Assembly (NCBI RefSeq): GCF_004166885.1
Contig: NZ_RCYU01000001.1
Location: 838,933 to 902,932, forward strand
Length of the DNA stretch: 64,000 nucleotides
DNA from: Streptococcus sp. bf_0095
GTDB taxonomy: Bacteria > Bacillota > Bacilli > Lactobacillales > Streptococcaceae
Direction of reading: 5' to 3'
Below the pieces are notes generated by a model, which made no database searches, had not been told where the DNA came from, and saw only the letters and a list, made by a program, of their open reading frames with translations. Made by a program: the position numbers and the translations under genes. Position 1 is the first letter of the stretch. Each line of letters begins with the position of its first letter. Shown here piece after piece: positions 29,939 to 39,106 of this stretch.

Positions 29939-29946
29939 TACGAATT
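29939..29946 (+). promoter_or_regulatory. Competence (ComX/SigX) cin-box-like element
   Basis: TACGAATT, one mismatch from the streptococcal cin-box TACGAATA, preceded by a T run as usual. It lies 8 bases before the ATG of the prepilin peptidase, a known late-competence gene in this genus. Confidence 0.75.
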
Positions 29947-29954
29947 ATATAAGT

Positions 29955-30614
29955 ATGATTAACTTTTATTTTTTTACAGTCGGTGCCTGCATCGCCTCCT
30001 TTTTAGGGCTCGTCATTGACCGCTTTCCAGAAAGCTCCATCATCTGTCCGAGAAGCCACTGCGATCGTTGCCAACAGACCTTAAGACCTCTGGACCTGAT
30101 TCCCATTCTCTCACAAGTACTTTTTCGATTCCGTTGTCGCTACTGCCAGAGTCCTCTTCCTTATTGGTATGCCCTTTTTGAAGGCTGGAGTGGCCTCCTT
30201 TTTTTGCTATGCTATCAGGGCTTTCTTCCCATTCCTCATCTCCTGCTTCTGCTTGGCAGTTGTATTTTGGCTATCTATGATTTGCGCTCCATGGAGTACC
30301 CTCTCCTTCTCTGGCTAATACTCCACACTCTTTGCCTACTTTGCACCGGTCCTACCCTCTTAATGGGAGTCTTTCTCTTCTTAGGAATTCTATCTTGTCT
30401 TTACTCCATTGGCATTGGAGCAGGGGACTTTCTCTTACTGGCTACTTTTTCTTTGACCCTCTCAGCTACCCAAGTCCTCCTAGTCATGCAAGGGGCTTCC
30501 CTCATTGGTCTCCTGGTCTTTCTCTTTAAAAAAGAAAAAGACCGGATTCCTTTCGTTCCCTGTCTTTTTCTGAGTTATCATGCTTTACTCTTTTTTACAA
30601 TTTTTAGCAGATAA
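29955..30614 (+). CDS. Prepilin leader peptidase / methyltransferase (competence CilC/PilD type)
   Basis: A 219-residue polytopic membrane protease of the A24 family that cuts and N-methylates competence pseudopilins of the transformation pilus. The zinc-binding Cys pairs CDRC and CRYC are at 36-39 and about 57-60; catalytic Asp residues are in IYDLRSMEYP and GIGAGD. The cin-box-like element just upstream points to competence-only expression. There is no good ribosome site; see the finding on leaderless starts. Confidence 0.92.
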   Translation: MINFYFFTVGACIASFLGLVIDRFPESSIICPRSHCDRCQQTLRPLDLIPILSQVLFRFRCRYCQSPLPYWYALFEGWSGLLFLLCYQGFLPIPHLLLLLGSCILAIYDLRSMEYPLLLWLILHTLCLLCTGPTLLMGVFLFLGILSCLYSIGIGAGDFLLLATFSLTLSATQVLLVMQGASLIGLLVFLFKKEKDRIPFVPCLFLSYHALLFFTIFSR

Positions 30615-30620
30615 GATTGT

Positions 30621-31808
30621 TTAGTTTGTTGCTTTCGCTTCTAGATAATCTGCAATAGCAGCTACGTCCTTGTCTCCACGTCCAGAAACATTGATGATGA
30701 TGATCTTGTCTTTGTCCAATTGTGGAGCACGTTTGACCGCTTCTGCAATCGCGTGTGAACTTTCGATGGCTGGGAGGATCCCTTCTGTCTTACTGAGAAG
30801 AAGAAGCGCTTGAACTGCTTCATCATCTGTCGCTGCTACATATTCGACACGACCAGAGTCTTTAAAGAAGGCATGCTCTGGACCAACCCCTGGGTAGTCC
30901 AAACCAGCAGAGATTGAGTACACTGGTGCTACTTTCCCATCTTCGCCAAAGACAGCATAGGTCTTCATGCCATCGACAACTCCAACAGTCCCCTTGGTCA
31001 TGGTCGCTGCGTGCTGATCAGTATCCAAACCATGGCCTGCCGCTTCAACTCCGACCAATTTGACCTCTTCATCACCTACATATTGGGAGAAGGCACCAAT
31101 GGCATTGGATCCCCCACCAACACAGGCAATGACATAATCCGGCAAACGCCCTTCTTTTTCCAAGATTTGGCGTTTAGATTCTTCACTGATCACCTTTTGG
31201 AATTCATGCACAATGGTTGGGTAGGGGTGAGGTCCAACGGCAGAACCCAAGACATAAAAAGCATCCAGATCCGCCATCCATGCTCCAAACGCAGCATCAA
31301 CAGCGTCTTTCAAGGTCTTTGTACCTGTTTCAACCGCATGGACGGTTGCCCCCATCATTTCCATGCGGAAGACATTGAGACGTTGGCGTTCCACGTCTTC
31401 TGCTCCCATGTAGACATCACAGGCCATGCCGAACTTAGCTGCTGCAGCCGCTGTAGCCACACCGTGTTGACCGGCTCCTGTTTCGGCAATCACGCGCGTT
31501 TTGCCCATGCGTTTGGCCAAGAGGATTTGCCCCAAGACGTTATTCAATTTATGCGAACCTAGGTGATTCAAATCTTCGCGCTTCAAATAAATTTTTGCCC
31601 CACCTAAATGCTCTGTCAAACTTTCCGCAAAGTAGAGTGGTGTTTCCCGACCAGAGTAATCTTTCAAATAATGTTTGTATTCTGCGATAAATTCTGGGTC
31701 ATTTTTGTACTGTTCAAAAGTTGCCTCTAATTGATCCAGCAAGTTTTGAATGGGTTCTGGTACGAAAGATCCACCAAATTGTCCGAAATAGCCTTTTGTT
31801 TCTGTCAT
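30621..31808 (-). CDS. trpB: Tryptophan synthase beta chain, stand-alone
   Basis: A 395-residue PLP enzyme that joins indole and serine to make tryptophan. The PLP Lys87 is in [10 protein letters not shown], where most TrpB read NHTGAHKINN, so two residues beside the lysine differ. ETGAGQHG (catalytic Glu) and the phosphate loop GGGSNAIG are intact. No trpA, C, D, E or F gene lies beside it. It has its own consensus promoter and a Trp T-box, so it may salvage external indole when Trp runs low. Confidence 0.93.
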   Translation of the reverse strand: MTETKGYFGQFGGSFVPEPIQNLLDQLEATFEQYKNDPEFIAEYKHYLKDYSGRETPLYFAESLTEHLGGAKIYLKREDLNHLGSHKLNNVLGQILLAKRMGKTRVIAETGAGQHGVATAAAAAKFGMACDVYMGAEDVERQRLNVFRMEMMGATVHAVETGTKTLKDAVDAAFGAWMADLDAFYVLGSAVGPHPYPTIVHEFQKVISEESKRQILEKEGRLPDYVIACVGGGSNAIGAFSQYVGDEEVKLVGVEAAGHGLDTDQHAATMTKGTVGVVDGMKTYAVFGEDGKVAPVYSISAGLDYPGVGPEHAFFKDSGRVEYVAATDDEAVQALLLLSKTEGILPAIESSHAIAEAVKRAPQLDKDKIIIINVSGRGDKDVAAIADYLEAKATN

Positions 31809-31903
31809 GATTGTGTCCTCTTTTCTATATTTTCAATCCTGTTTATGATTTTTTCTCTCGCTGGCCCTTTGAGCTGCAGTCTCACTGGATTCCTTTGAGA
31901 TAC

Positions 31904-32165
31904 AAAAAACCTCACACAGAAAAATCTGTGTGAGGACGATTCGATACCGCGGTGCCACCTCTATTGTAGGAAGCTATTCTTTCTCCTACATCTCTGACCT
32001 GTCTAACAACAGGGTGCACGATAAGGTGTGCTCACCGAATTTTTATTGTTTCAAATTCATCATCATAAACGCATCAGCCCATTTCAAGATTCACCACTGC
32101 TTGTTCGCAATCACCACAAGCTCCCTGGAAGTGAGAAAAATCCCTACTTTTCTGATGTCTTGAAG
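31904..32165 (-). promoter_or_regulatory. T-box leader of trpB (Trp, TGG specifier)
   Basis: On the minus strand stem I closes with ACATCAG/CTGATGC; one base before the 3' arm is TGG (32079-32081), a tryptophan codon, in the specifier position. The T-box core AGGTGGCACCGCGG follows, and then a perfect terminator CCTCACACAGA/TCTGTGTGAGG with six T (31904-31935). Confidence 0.95.
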
Positions 32166-32167
32166 CT

Positions 32168-32196
32168 ATTATAGCTTCCTGCCTACAATTTGTCAA
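32168..32196 (-). promoter_or_regulatory. Consensus promoter of the trpB T-box transcript
   Basis: On the minus strand TTGACA (32191-32196), exactly 17 bases, TATAAT (32168-32173): a perfect match to the vegetative consensus. Confidence 0.92.
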
Positions 32197-32241
32197 CCCA
32201 AAATTTGAAACCGTCTTCAATCGTTCGGATTTTGTACCAAA

Positions 32242-32775
32242 CTAAGATAGGTTGTCCTTACTTATAGAAGCTTGCAGCCATTTAAAACACAGATAGGCTA
32301 GGTAGCCTCCCAGGGTATTGGTCCACAGATCATCTATCTCAAACACCCGATTGAAATCAAATAAAAGGTCTAGGACAATCTGACTGAGCTCAATCCACAA
32401 ACTCATCCCTAGACTAAAGCAAAGGACGCGTTTCCGAGTGCCTAGCCAAGGCCAGAGCCACAGCAGTTGAAAGACCAAAGGAGATAAGAGAAAAATATTG
32501 GCTATATTCTGTACAAACACCTTGATCAGCTGGAGCAGACTGGTCACTTGACCTAGGTTGATGAGAGAATTAAAGGGAATCAGTAATACGACTACGCGAC
32601 CAAAATGTTGAATCCCAGGTGTTTCCATCCCTGGTTCAGGCTGCTGGGGAAGAAAACACATGAGGCAGAGCAGGACAAAATAGAAGAAACTGCCACCTAG
32701 TAGCAGTTGTCTTCCTTTTTTTGTTAATTGCCCTTGTTCTATCAGCCTGTTGTTACGGTTGAGCTTCTTCAACAA
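32242..32775 (-). CDS. VanZ family membrane protein
   Basis: A 177-residue protein with about four hydrophobic segments and the VanZ features [24 protein letters not shown] and [17 protein letters not shown]. VanZ-like proteins can affect teicoplanin or lipoglycopeptide sensitivity, but most are of unknown role. Its start overlaps the rlmN end by 23 bases, so the two are translationally linked. Confidence 0.88.
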   Translation of the reverse strand: MLKKLNRNNRLIEQGQLTKKGRQLLLGGSFFYFVLLCLMCFLPQQPEPGMETPGIQHFGRVVVLLIPFNSLINLGQVTSLLQLIKVFVQNIANIFLLSPLVFQLLWLWPWLGTRKRVLCFSLGMSLWIELSQIVLDLLFDFNRVFEIDDLWTNTLGGYLAYLCFKWLQASISKDNLS

Positions 32776-33841
32776 TGGCTTTCTCCCGGTCTCTCTTCAT
32801 CGTATTAGAACGCAATTGTCCACAAGCGGCATCGATATCCGTACCATGCTCTTGACGAACCACGCAGTTGACTCCGTTTTTCTTCAAGGTGTCATAGAAG
32901 GCCATCACGCGCTCTCTTGGACTCCGGCTATATTGATCATGCTCACTAACTGGGTTGTAAGGGATCAAGTTGACATAAGATAGCTTCTTGATCTTTTTGA
33001 GGAGTTCTGCCAATTCCAAGGCTTGCTCAACACCATCATTGACTTCGTTGAGCATGATATACTCGAAGGTCACCCGACGGTTGGTCGTTTCGATATAGTA
33101 CTCAATGGCCGCAAATAATTTCTCAATCGGGAAGGCCCGGTTGATTTTCATGATGCTAGAACGCAAGTCATTGTTTGGAGCATGCAGGGATACTGCCAAA
33201 TTGACCTGAACCCCTTCATTGGCAAAATCACGAATCTTATGAGCCAAGCCAGACGTTGAAACGGTAATGTGGCGGGCACCGATAGCCAACCCCTTGTCAT
33301 CATTGACCGTACGGACAAAGCTCAAGACATTCTTGTAGTTGTCAAACGGCTCACCAATTCCCATCACAACGATGTGGCTGACGCGTTCATCTTGTCCACG
33401 TTCGTCAAAGTATTTTTGAACCAACATGATTTGGGCAACGATTTCCCCACTGTTCAAATCGCGTTGCTTCTTGATCAAACCAGATGCACAGAAGGTACAG
33501 CCGATGTTGCACCCTACCTGAGTGGTGACACAGACTGACAAGCCGTAGTGTTGACGCATCAATACTGTCTCGATCAACATGCCATCTGGCAATTCAAAGA
33601 GGTATTTGACAGTCCCATCTGCCGACTCTTGCACGATTCGTTGTTTCAAAGGATTAATCACGAACTGGTCGTTCAAGGTTTCAATCAAGTCCTTCGATAG
33701 GTTGGTCATTTCTTCAAATGACTGGACGCGTTTGCGATAGAGCCATTCCCAGATTTGGGTCGCTCGGAATTTCTTTTCACCATTTTCTTCTGCCCACTCG
33801 ATTAGCTCTTGTCGAGTCAGGCCATAAATTGAAGGTTTCAT
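32753..33841 (-). CDS. rlmN: Dual-specificity 23S rRNA/tRNA A2503/A37 methyltransferase RlmN
   Basis: A 362-residue radical SAM enzyme. The 4Fe-4S motif is C111-x3-C115-x2-C118, and the methyl-carrying Cys is C340 in [10 protein letters not shown]. It makes 2-methyladenosine at A2503 of 23S rRNA and A37 of some tRNAs. It lies between yutD and vanZ in one unit. Confidence 0.97.
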   Translation of the reverse strand: MKPSIYGLTRQELIEWAEENGEKKFRATQIWEWLYRKRVQSFEEMTNLSKDLIETLNDQFVINPLKQRIVQESADGTVKYLFELPDGMLIETVLMRQHYGLSVCVTTQVGCNIGCTFCASGLIKKQRDLNSGEIVAQIMLVQKYFDERGQDERVSHIVVMGIGEPFDNYKNVLSFVRTVNDDKGLAIGARHITVSTSGLAHKIRDFANEGVQVNLAVSLHAPNNDLRSSIMKINRAFPIEKLFAAIEYYIETTNRRVTFEYIMLNEVNDGVEQALELAELLKKIKKLSYVNLIPYNPVSEHDQYSRSPRERVMAFYDTLKKNGVNCVVRQEHGTDIDAACGQLRSNTMKRDREKAIVEEAQP

Positions 33842-33859
33842 CTTATCTCTTTTCTCTCT

Positions 33860-34438
33860 TTACTTTTGACGGATGACAAAGTGACGGTCTTGCTCACCTT
33901 GTGCATCTTTTTTTCTAGACCGCTGACGGTTCTTTTTCTTTGGCTGAGAAGTCTTTTGTTTTTGCTCTTGTTCACGTTCTCGTGGCTGATTTTTAGAACG
34001 ATTTCGGCGATTTTGACGACCGCCACGCTTAGCAGAACGGTTGCCCTCTTCTTGTTGTTTTGGAGAAGATTTTTTGTCAAAGGATGCTCGACGGGGTTCT
34101 GTATTTTCTAGGACAAAATAAGCACAGCCATAGCTACAGTATTCTAGTAAATAATCTTCCAGGCGACTGATTTTCTCTGCATCTGTGACTGGACGTTCCT
34201 CTTTATAGAAGCCACGTAGACGCAACTGCTCATTGCTCCAATCACCGACAATGTAATCAAATTTGGTTAAAATCTCTGAAAAACGCTGACCAAAGACCGT
34301 CGCATCAAAGGCATCATTTTGGTTCTCAACTAGCTCAAATGTCAATTGTTCTGCTAGCACTTGATTGCCAACCAGACGAAATTCCGGTCCAGGATATTTA
34401 TTATAATTAAATAATTCAGGGGATATTTCTTTGCGCAT
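33860..34438 (-). CDS. YutD-like protein (DUF1027) with a basic disordered tail
   Basis: A 192-residue protein. The first 120 residues match DUF1027/YutD (FRLVGNQVLAEQLTFELVENQNDAFDATVFGQRFSEILTKFDYIVGDWS, then YLLEYCSYGCAYFVLEN). The last 70 residues are Lys/Arg/Gln-rich and likely disordered, perhaps RNA-binding. Function unknown. First gene of a yutD-rlmN-vanZ unit. Confidence 0.85.
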   Translation of the reverse strand: MRKEISPELFNYNKYPGPEFRLVGNQVLAEQLTFELVENQNDAFDATVFGQRFSEILTKFDYIVGDWSNEQLRLRGFYKEERPVTDAEKISRLEDYLLEYCSYGCAYFVLENTEPRRASFDKKSSPKQQEEGNRSAKRGGRQNRRNRSKNQPREREQEQKQKTSQPKKKNRQRSRKKDAQGEQDRHFVIRQK

Positions 34439-34654
34439 AGTCTTCCTTTATTCATACCTTTAGTTGTAACACTTTATTTTATCATAAATCCCTAACTTTA
34501 GATAGAATTTCAACGGAAAAGAGAGATTCTGTAAAAAGTCTGACGATTTAATTTACCTTTTCTTCCTGTCCCACCTGGTTAATTTCACCTAACCTCCGTA
34601 CTCACCTAAGGAAAGTTTTTTAGAAGACTCTATTTTCATTTTGAACGTAAAAAG
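34439..34654 (-). other. Intergenic region upstream of yutD
   Basis: The first 60 bases before yutD carry a TGATAAAAT (extended -10-like) string on the minus strand and an AAGGAAG ribosome site. The remaining 150 bases show no gene or repeat that I can recognise. Repeat copy D follows and fills the rest of the 400-base gap. Confidence 0.5.
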
Positions 34655-34783
34655 GAGGCTGGGACAAAGGTCCTAGCCTCTCAATTGTCTTTGGATTGTC
34701 GAGCAAGACGCAGTTGTTGAGTGGGCTCTACTACGCTGATTTCATCAGCTTTTACAGCCCTACTCAACTGTGCGGGGGTGGGA
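34655..34783 (+). repeat. Structured intergenic repeat, copy D (truncated)
   Basis: It matches copies A-C from the GAGGCTGGGAC/GTCCTAGCCTC hairpin through the GTTGAGT/ACTCAAC structure, but stops after GTGGGA; the GTGGGAC/GTCCCAC hairpin is lost. The truncated end faces the histidine kinase gene. Confidence 0.88.
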
Positions 34784-34838
34784 AAATTGAAAAGATTTGG
34801 GTAACCTTTTCAACTTTTTTATTTTATGAAGTTCTTTT

Positions 34839-36557
34839 TCACTCCCATGAATGTTCATCGCCAGATGAAAGGGGTAAATGAAGAGTGATTTTCGTATAGC
34901 TATTAGGCTTAGAATCAATCTCCATATGATAGCTAGCCCCAAACTGTAACCGCAAGCGTTGATCCACATTTTGCAAACCAACGCCTCCTAGCCTAAGAAG
35001 GGTTTGGTCTGTCGACTCAGACAAGGCAAAGCCTCGTCCATTATCGTAAATCGTCAGGACCACTTGTTCTTCTCTGATTTCCGAAGTGACTCGTATCATG
35101 CCCGGCCGATCCATCTCCTTGATGCCATGATAGATGGCATTCTCCACTAAGGGTTGTAGGACCAGTTTAGGAAGCTGATAGTCTCCCAACCTTCCCTCTT
35201 CTAAAATTTCATAATTCAACTTATCCCCATAGCGTTGTTTCTGAATAAAGAGATACTGGCGCACATGGTCTATTTCGTCCTGAAGCCTAATTTGTTCTTG
35301 TCCTTGATTGAGAGCAAGGCGGAAATATTTGGCTAGGGACTTAGTCAGGTCAACCACGCGCTGACCATCATTAAACTCAGCCATCCAGACAATGGTATCC
35401 AAGGTGTTATAGAGGAAATGTGGATTGATCTGAGCTGAAAGAGCTCGCAGTTCATAACGTCTTGCGTTTTGTTCCTCTTCTTTAACCAATTGCATAAGGT
35501 TTTCAATTTGATCCAACATACGATTAAAGGCTTGAGCAAGATCTACCAGTTCGGGCGATCCCTTGGTAGTCGCCCGCAAGTGGGAATCACCAGCTCCTAT
35601 TTTCAGAATGACTGCCTGCAAGTCTTGTAGGGGTTTAATCCACAAGCGCAGAATGAACCAGATTCCCAGCCAGCACATGATGAGGACGAGAGCTCCTAAG
35701 CCTATAAAGGAATAGAGCATCTGTGACTGAAGCATCTGGAGACCTTCCAGAGAAGCCACTCCAATTAAGGTCCAATCACTCTCTGGTATAGCAATTTGGT
35801 AGACAAAGTTCTGCCCCTTTTGGGCATAGCCATCCTTGACAGCAATATAGGGTTGCATGGCCTGCATTTCCCGACTGGAAGAATAGACTGTCTTTTTAGG
35901 ATGGTAGACAAATTCATGCTTCTGATTGACGATGAAACTAAAGCCTTTTTTTCCTAGTTGGAGATGATCCAGATAAGCCTCTAGACTTTGATAACCAATA
36001 TCTAGGCGCAAAACTCCTAGATTTTGACCAGAAGCATCCACCACTTCCTGAGTGATAGAAATCACCCACTTGTCCTTCTCTGAAGACAAGGATTCCTTCC
36101 GGGCCGGCGTCAAGACAGGAATGGCCCTCTCCTTGATAGCTTCCTGATACCAGCTTTCGTTCATCATATCCGATGAGGTCTTCATGCTAATTTGAGAATC
36201 CGTAGCAACAAGGCGTCCATCCTTGGTCACCAAGACAGCCGAAACCAGATCTGGGTCTGTCTCAATAATGGTTTGCATCAGACTTTGAACGGCTTCTGGG
36301 CTCACCTCCTTGTCTTGAGCAAACTGACGAACGGTCTCTTCTTTACTAAGGACCGAGGTGGTCTGCTTCAATTTTTTCAGATAGGAGGTGATAAACTGAC
36401 TACTCTGGTCGATACTATTGCGGGTTGTCCGCTCTGTCAGTTGGCCAATGGTTGCTGAGCTAGTTTGATAGTATAGACTACCGACCAAACCCAAGAGTAA
36501 GAGAATGAAGACAAATACATAGACAATCAGCTGAATCAGCAAAGGGTATCGTTTCAT
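34839..36557 (-). CDS. Sensor histidine kinase, YesM/LytS-type (pneumococcal TCS09-like)
   Basis: A 572-residue membrane sensor. TM1 is at 10-30, an extracellular dCache-like sensor covers about 35-280, TM2 is at 283-303, HAMP about 304-355, and the His_kinase domain has H380 in SAQINPHFLYNTLD. The HATPase has N-box LVENAIYHGI and DNGRG. The overlap with the regulator gene is 4 bases. In pneumococcus the pair next to ccdA-etrx-msrAB is the TCS09 system; the signal here is not known. Confidence 0.92.
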   Translation of the reverse strand: MKRYPLLIQLIVYVFVFILLLLGLVGSLYYQTSSATIGQLTERTTRNSIDQSSQFITSYLKKLKQTTSVLSKEETVRQFAQDKEVSPEAVQSLMQTIIETDPDLVSAVLVTKDGRLVATDSQISMKTSSDMMNESWYQEAIKERAIPVLTPARKESLSSEKDKWVISITQEVVDASGQNLGVLRLDIGYQSLEAYLDHLQLGKKGFSFIVNQKHEFVYHPKKTVYSSSREMQAMQPYIAVKDGYAQKGQNFVYQIAIPESDWTLIGVASLEGLQMLQSQMLYSFIGLGALVLIMCWLGIWFILRLWIKPLQDLQAVILKIGAGDSHLRATTKGSPELVDLAQAFNRMLDQIENLMQLVKEEEQNARRYELRALSAQINPHFLYNTLDTIVWMAEFNDGQRVVDLTKSLAKYFRLALNQGQEQIRLQDEIDHVRQYLFIQKQRYGDKLNYEILEEGRLGDYQLPKLVLQPLVENAIYHGIKEMDRPGMIRVTSEIREEQVVLTIYDNGRGFALSESTDQTLLRLGGVGLQNVDQRLRLQFGASYHMEIDSKPNSYTKITLHLPLSSGDEHSWE

Positions 36558-37297
36558 TCATGCTCTCCTTTTTTGTATTGTCTTGGGGTTACACCGACTA
36601 CTTGTTTAAAGCGTTGAGAAAAATAGTTCATATCCTCAAAGCCAACCTGATCTGCAATCTCATAAATCTTGAGATCGGTCGTCAAGAGTAAAAGTTTGGC
36701 CTTTTTCATCCGTTCTTGGATCAAGTATTCTTGAAAAGGGAGGCCCAATTTTTTCTTGATTAAGACACTCAGATAAGAGGGACTAAAACCCAGTTGAGAA
36801 GCCAAGTCCTTGAGGGTCAATTGGGAATCCGATAAGCGGGAATGAATAGCCTCTTCCAACTCTGTCGAAGGCCTCTGATCCACCAAGGTTTCAACCTGGG
36901 CTTTCTTTCGTTCCTCGTCTAGCTTATTCTTGACTTTCCCCAGCATCTCTTCAATATCCGCTTTTGAAAAGGGCTTGAGGAGATAGTCATCTGCTCCGAG
37001 TCTAATGGCTTTCCGAGCAAACTCAAAATCATCATAGCCTGTTAGAAAGATGATATGGCAGGACGGAGCTTTCTCTCGGACCAGTTGGGCCAAATCTAAG
37101 CCATTCATCTGTGGCATATTGATATCCGTCAAGAGAAGATCAGCCGGTTGTGCTTGAAATTTTTCCCAAGCTATTCGCCCATTCTCCGCTTGGTCAATGA
37201 CTTTCATCCCAAACTGTTCATAATTCACTAGAGAAGTAAGTCCCTGCCGAACCAGCTCTTCGTCTTCTACAATCATGATTGAATACATGTGTTTCAC
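36554..37297 (-). CDS. Response regulator, AraC type (YesN-like; TCS09-like)
   Basis: A 247-residue regulator. The receiver domain has the acidic pair E11/D12, phospho-acceptor D58 in LLTDINMP and a Lys near 108. The C-terminal AraC HTH pair is at about 150-245 (LKDLASQLGFSPSYLSVLIKK, IYEIADQVGFEDMNYFSQRFKQVVGVTPRQYK). The frame starts at a GTG; the ATG three codons later is an equally good start, so D58 could be D55. Confidence 0.92.
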   Translation of the reverse strand: MKHMYSIMIVEDEELVRQGLTSLVNYEQFGMKVIDQAENGRIAWEKFQAQPADLLLTDINMPQMNGLDLAQLVREKAPSCHIIFLTGYDDFEFARKAIRLGADDYLLKPFSKADIEEMLGKVKNKLDEERKKAQVETLVDQRPSTELEEAIHSRLSDSQLTLKDLASQLGFSPSYLSVLIKKKLGLPFQEYLIQERMKKAKLLLLTTDLKIYEIADQVGFEDMNYFSQRFKQVVGVTPRQYKKGEHE

Positions 37298-37318
37298 CTA
37301 CTTCCCCTTATTATACTC

Positions 37319-37327
37319 ATTATATCA
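37319..37327 (-). promoter_or_regulatory. Extended -10 promoter of the response regulator gene
   Basis: On the minus strand TGA followed by TATAAT, 21 bases before the GTG. It separates the two-component genes from msrAB at least partly. Confidence 0.55.
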
Positions 37328-37346
37328 AAGTAGGTCGCAAAAAGTC

Positions 37347-38468
37347 TCAGACATAGTCCAACAAATAGCCGTAGCCCTTTTCTGCCATCTCTGCTTTAGG
37401 AATGAATTTGATTGACAAACTATTGATGCAGTAGCGAAGCCCACCTTTTTCCTTAGGTCCATCAGTAAAGACGTGGCCTAGATGGGAATTTCCTACTCGA
37501 CTCCGAACCTCTGTCCGAGTCATATTGAAACTTTTATCTTCCTTGTAGGTTGCCACATCGGGACTGATCGGCCTGCTAAAGCTTGTCCAACCACAACCAG
37601 AATCAAATTTATCTTTTGAGGAGAAGAGGGGCTCTCCTGTTACGACATCCACATAGATGCCCGCTTCAAACTTATCCCAATAGCGGTTAGAAAAAGCACG
37701 CTCTGTATCATTCTCTTGCGTCACTGCATATTCTTCGGGCGATAACTTCTTCTTGATTTCTTCATCGTTTGGTTTTGGATAGCGACTAGCGTCAATAACC
37801 GGATAAGAAGCTTGATTCACATCAATGTGACAATAGCCATTCGGATGTTTCTGTAGATAGTCCTGATGGTAGTCTTCTGCCTTGATATAATTAGCAAGTT
37901 CTTCTTTTTCTACAGCTAAAGTCTTATCATATTTCTTCGCCACCTCTTCAAATACTTGGTTTATGGTTGGCAAATCTGCTTGATCGGTGTAATAAACTCC
38001 TGTCCGATATTGACTACCCTGATCATTTCCCTGACGGTTTTTTGATGTTGGATCAATAATCCGGAAATAGTGTAGAAGCAATTCTTTCAGAGAAACCTTC
38101 TTGACATTATAGGTGATGTGTACCGTTTCAGCATGCCCTGTTTGGTTGACCAGTTCATACTTGGTGGTATCCCCTTTTCCATTGGCATAACCTGATTCGG
38201 CATCAATGACGCCTGGAACACGGGAAAAATACTCTTCCACACCCCAGAAGCAACCACCAGCTAGATAGATTTCTCGTTGGTCTTCTGGATTGACTTTTTC
38301 TTCCTTCTTTTTGTTTGCTACTGGTGTCTGACTCATGGATGCTTTTTTGATCTGCTCAGTCGTCGCATCTGATGTATCCAAAGTCATGGATCCTTTGATA
38401 AGGAAAAAGAGTCCAAAACAAAGCAGGCCCACTAAAAGAACGGAAATGAGTTTCCATTTTGTTTCCAT
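37347..38468 (-). CDS. msrAB: Membrane-anchored methionine sulfoxide reductase MsrAB
   Basis: A 373-residue surface enzyme. A signal anchor spans about 7-25, then MsrA (catalytic C73 in GGCFWG), then MsrB (catalytic C347 in RYCINS; second domain Cys in GCGWTSF). MsrA reduces S- and MsrB reduces R-methionine sulfoxide on extracellular proteins. It is 12 bases after the thioredoxin-like gene, which, with CcdA, is expected to supply electrons. Confidence 0.95.
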   Translation of the reverse strand: METKWKLISVLLVGLLCFGLFFLIKGSMTLDTSDATTEQIKKASMSQTPVANKKKEEKVNPEDQREIYLAGGCFWGVEEYFSRVPGVIDAESGYANGKGDTTKYELVNQTGHAETVHITYNVKKVSLKELLLHYFRIIDPTSKNRQGNDQGSQYRTGVYYTDQADLPTINQVFEEVAKKYDKTLAVEKEELANYIKAEDYHQDYLQKHPNGYCHIDVNQASYPVIDASRYPKPNDEEIKKKLSPEEYAVTQENDTERAFSNRYWDKFEAGIYVDVVTGEPLFSSKDKFDSGCGWTSFSRPISPDVATYKEDKSFNMTRTEVRSRVGNSHLGHVFTDGPKEKGGLRYCINSLSIKFIPKAEMAEKGYGYLLDYV

Positions 38469-38480
38469 TTTATGTCCTCC

Positions 38481-39041
38481 TTACTTCATTTCTTTTAGAG
38501 TCTGGACGATGTCTTCCTTACTCATATAGCCGATATGGGTCTTGGCGAGAGTTCCATCGCTCGCAATAAAGAGAGCAGATGGATAAGAGCGAATCCCATA
38601 CTCTTTGAGTAAGTCGCCCTTACTATCCATCAAGACTGGGAAATCCTTGTAATCCAAAGACTGGTACCAGTTTTTGAAATCTGCTTCCGATTTTTCACCA
38701 TTAAAGGTTGGAGCTACAACGGATAAGACCACATAATCTTTCCCCTCCTCTGCCTTTGCTAAATCATTTGTGTCACCTAATGTTGAAAGACAGATTGAGC
38801 ACCAGGAAGCCCAAAACTTGAGATAGACTTTCTTCCCTTTGTAATCTGATAAGCGGTAGGTCTTGCCGTCTACTCCTTGCAGGCTAAAATCCTGAACCTT
38901 CTTGCCAACTTGCTCTGAACCTCCCGTTTTGGCTGTCTGCTTAGTCTCGCTTTTATTGGATGACTCCATCCCCTGGCCGGAGCAGGCCCCTAACAATCCT
39001 ACACAGAAAAGTCCTGTCGCTATTAAGGCTATTTTTTTCAT
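38481..39041 (-). CDS. Extracellular lipid-anchored thioredoxin, TlpA/ETrx type
   Basis: A 186-residue lipoprotein. The lipobox LLGAC gives a lipid-modified C20; the thioredoxin fold has active site C81-S-I-C84 in FWASWCSIC. It is expected to take electrons from CcdA in the membrane and pass them to MsrAB outside. Gene order ccdA, lipoprotein, etrx, msrAB matches that electron path, with one extra lipoprotein gene. Confidence 0.93.
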   Translation of the reverse strand: MKKIALIATGLFCVGLLGACSGQGMESSNKSETKQTAKTGGSEQVGKKVQDFSLQGVDGKTYRLSDYKGKKVYLKFWASWCSICLSTLGDTNDLAKAEEGKDYVVLSVVAPTFNGEKSEADFKNWYQSLDYKDFPVLMDSKGDLLKEYGIRSYPSALFIASDGTLAKTHIGYMSKEDIVQTLKEMK

Positions 39042-39067
39042 GTCTTCCTCCTCTTCAAATAGGGAGA

Positions 39068-39089
39068 AAGTCGCCCAAGCAGACGACTT
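39068..39089 (-). terminator. Hairpin between the Met-rich lipoprotein and etrx
   Basis: On the minus strand AAGTCGTC pairs with GGCGACTT (one G-U) around a 6-base loop and is followed by TTCTCC. The T tract is poor, so it may be a partial terminator or an mRNA-stability element that raises lipoprotein mRNA over etrx-msrAB. Confidence 0.45.
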
Positions 39090-39106
39090 CCTCTTCCTAT
39101 TGTCCT

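Noticed and set aside
34560..34610. CTGTCCCACCT stretch as a fifth, decayed repeat copy
   Set aside because: Only about ten bases match the element; too short to support.
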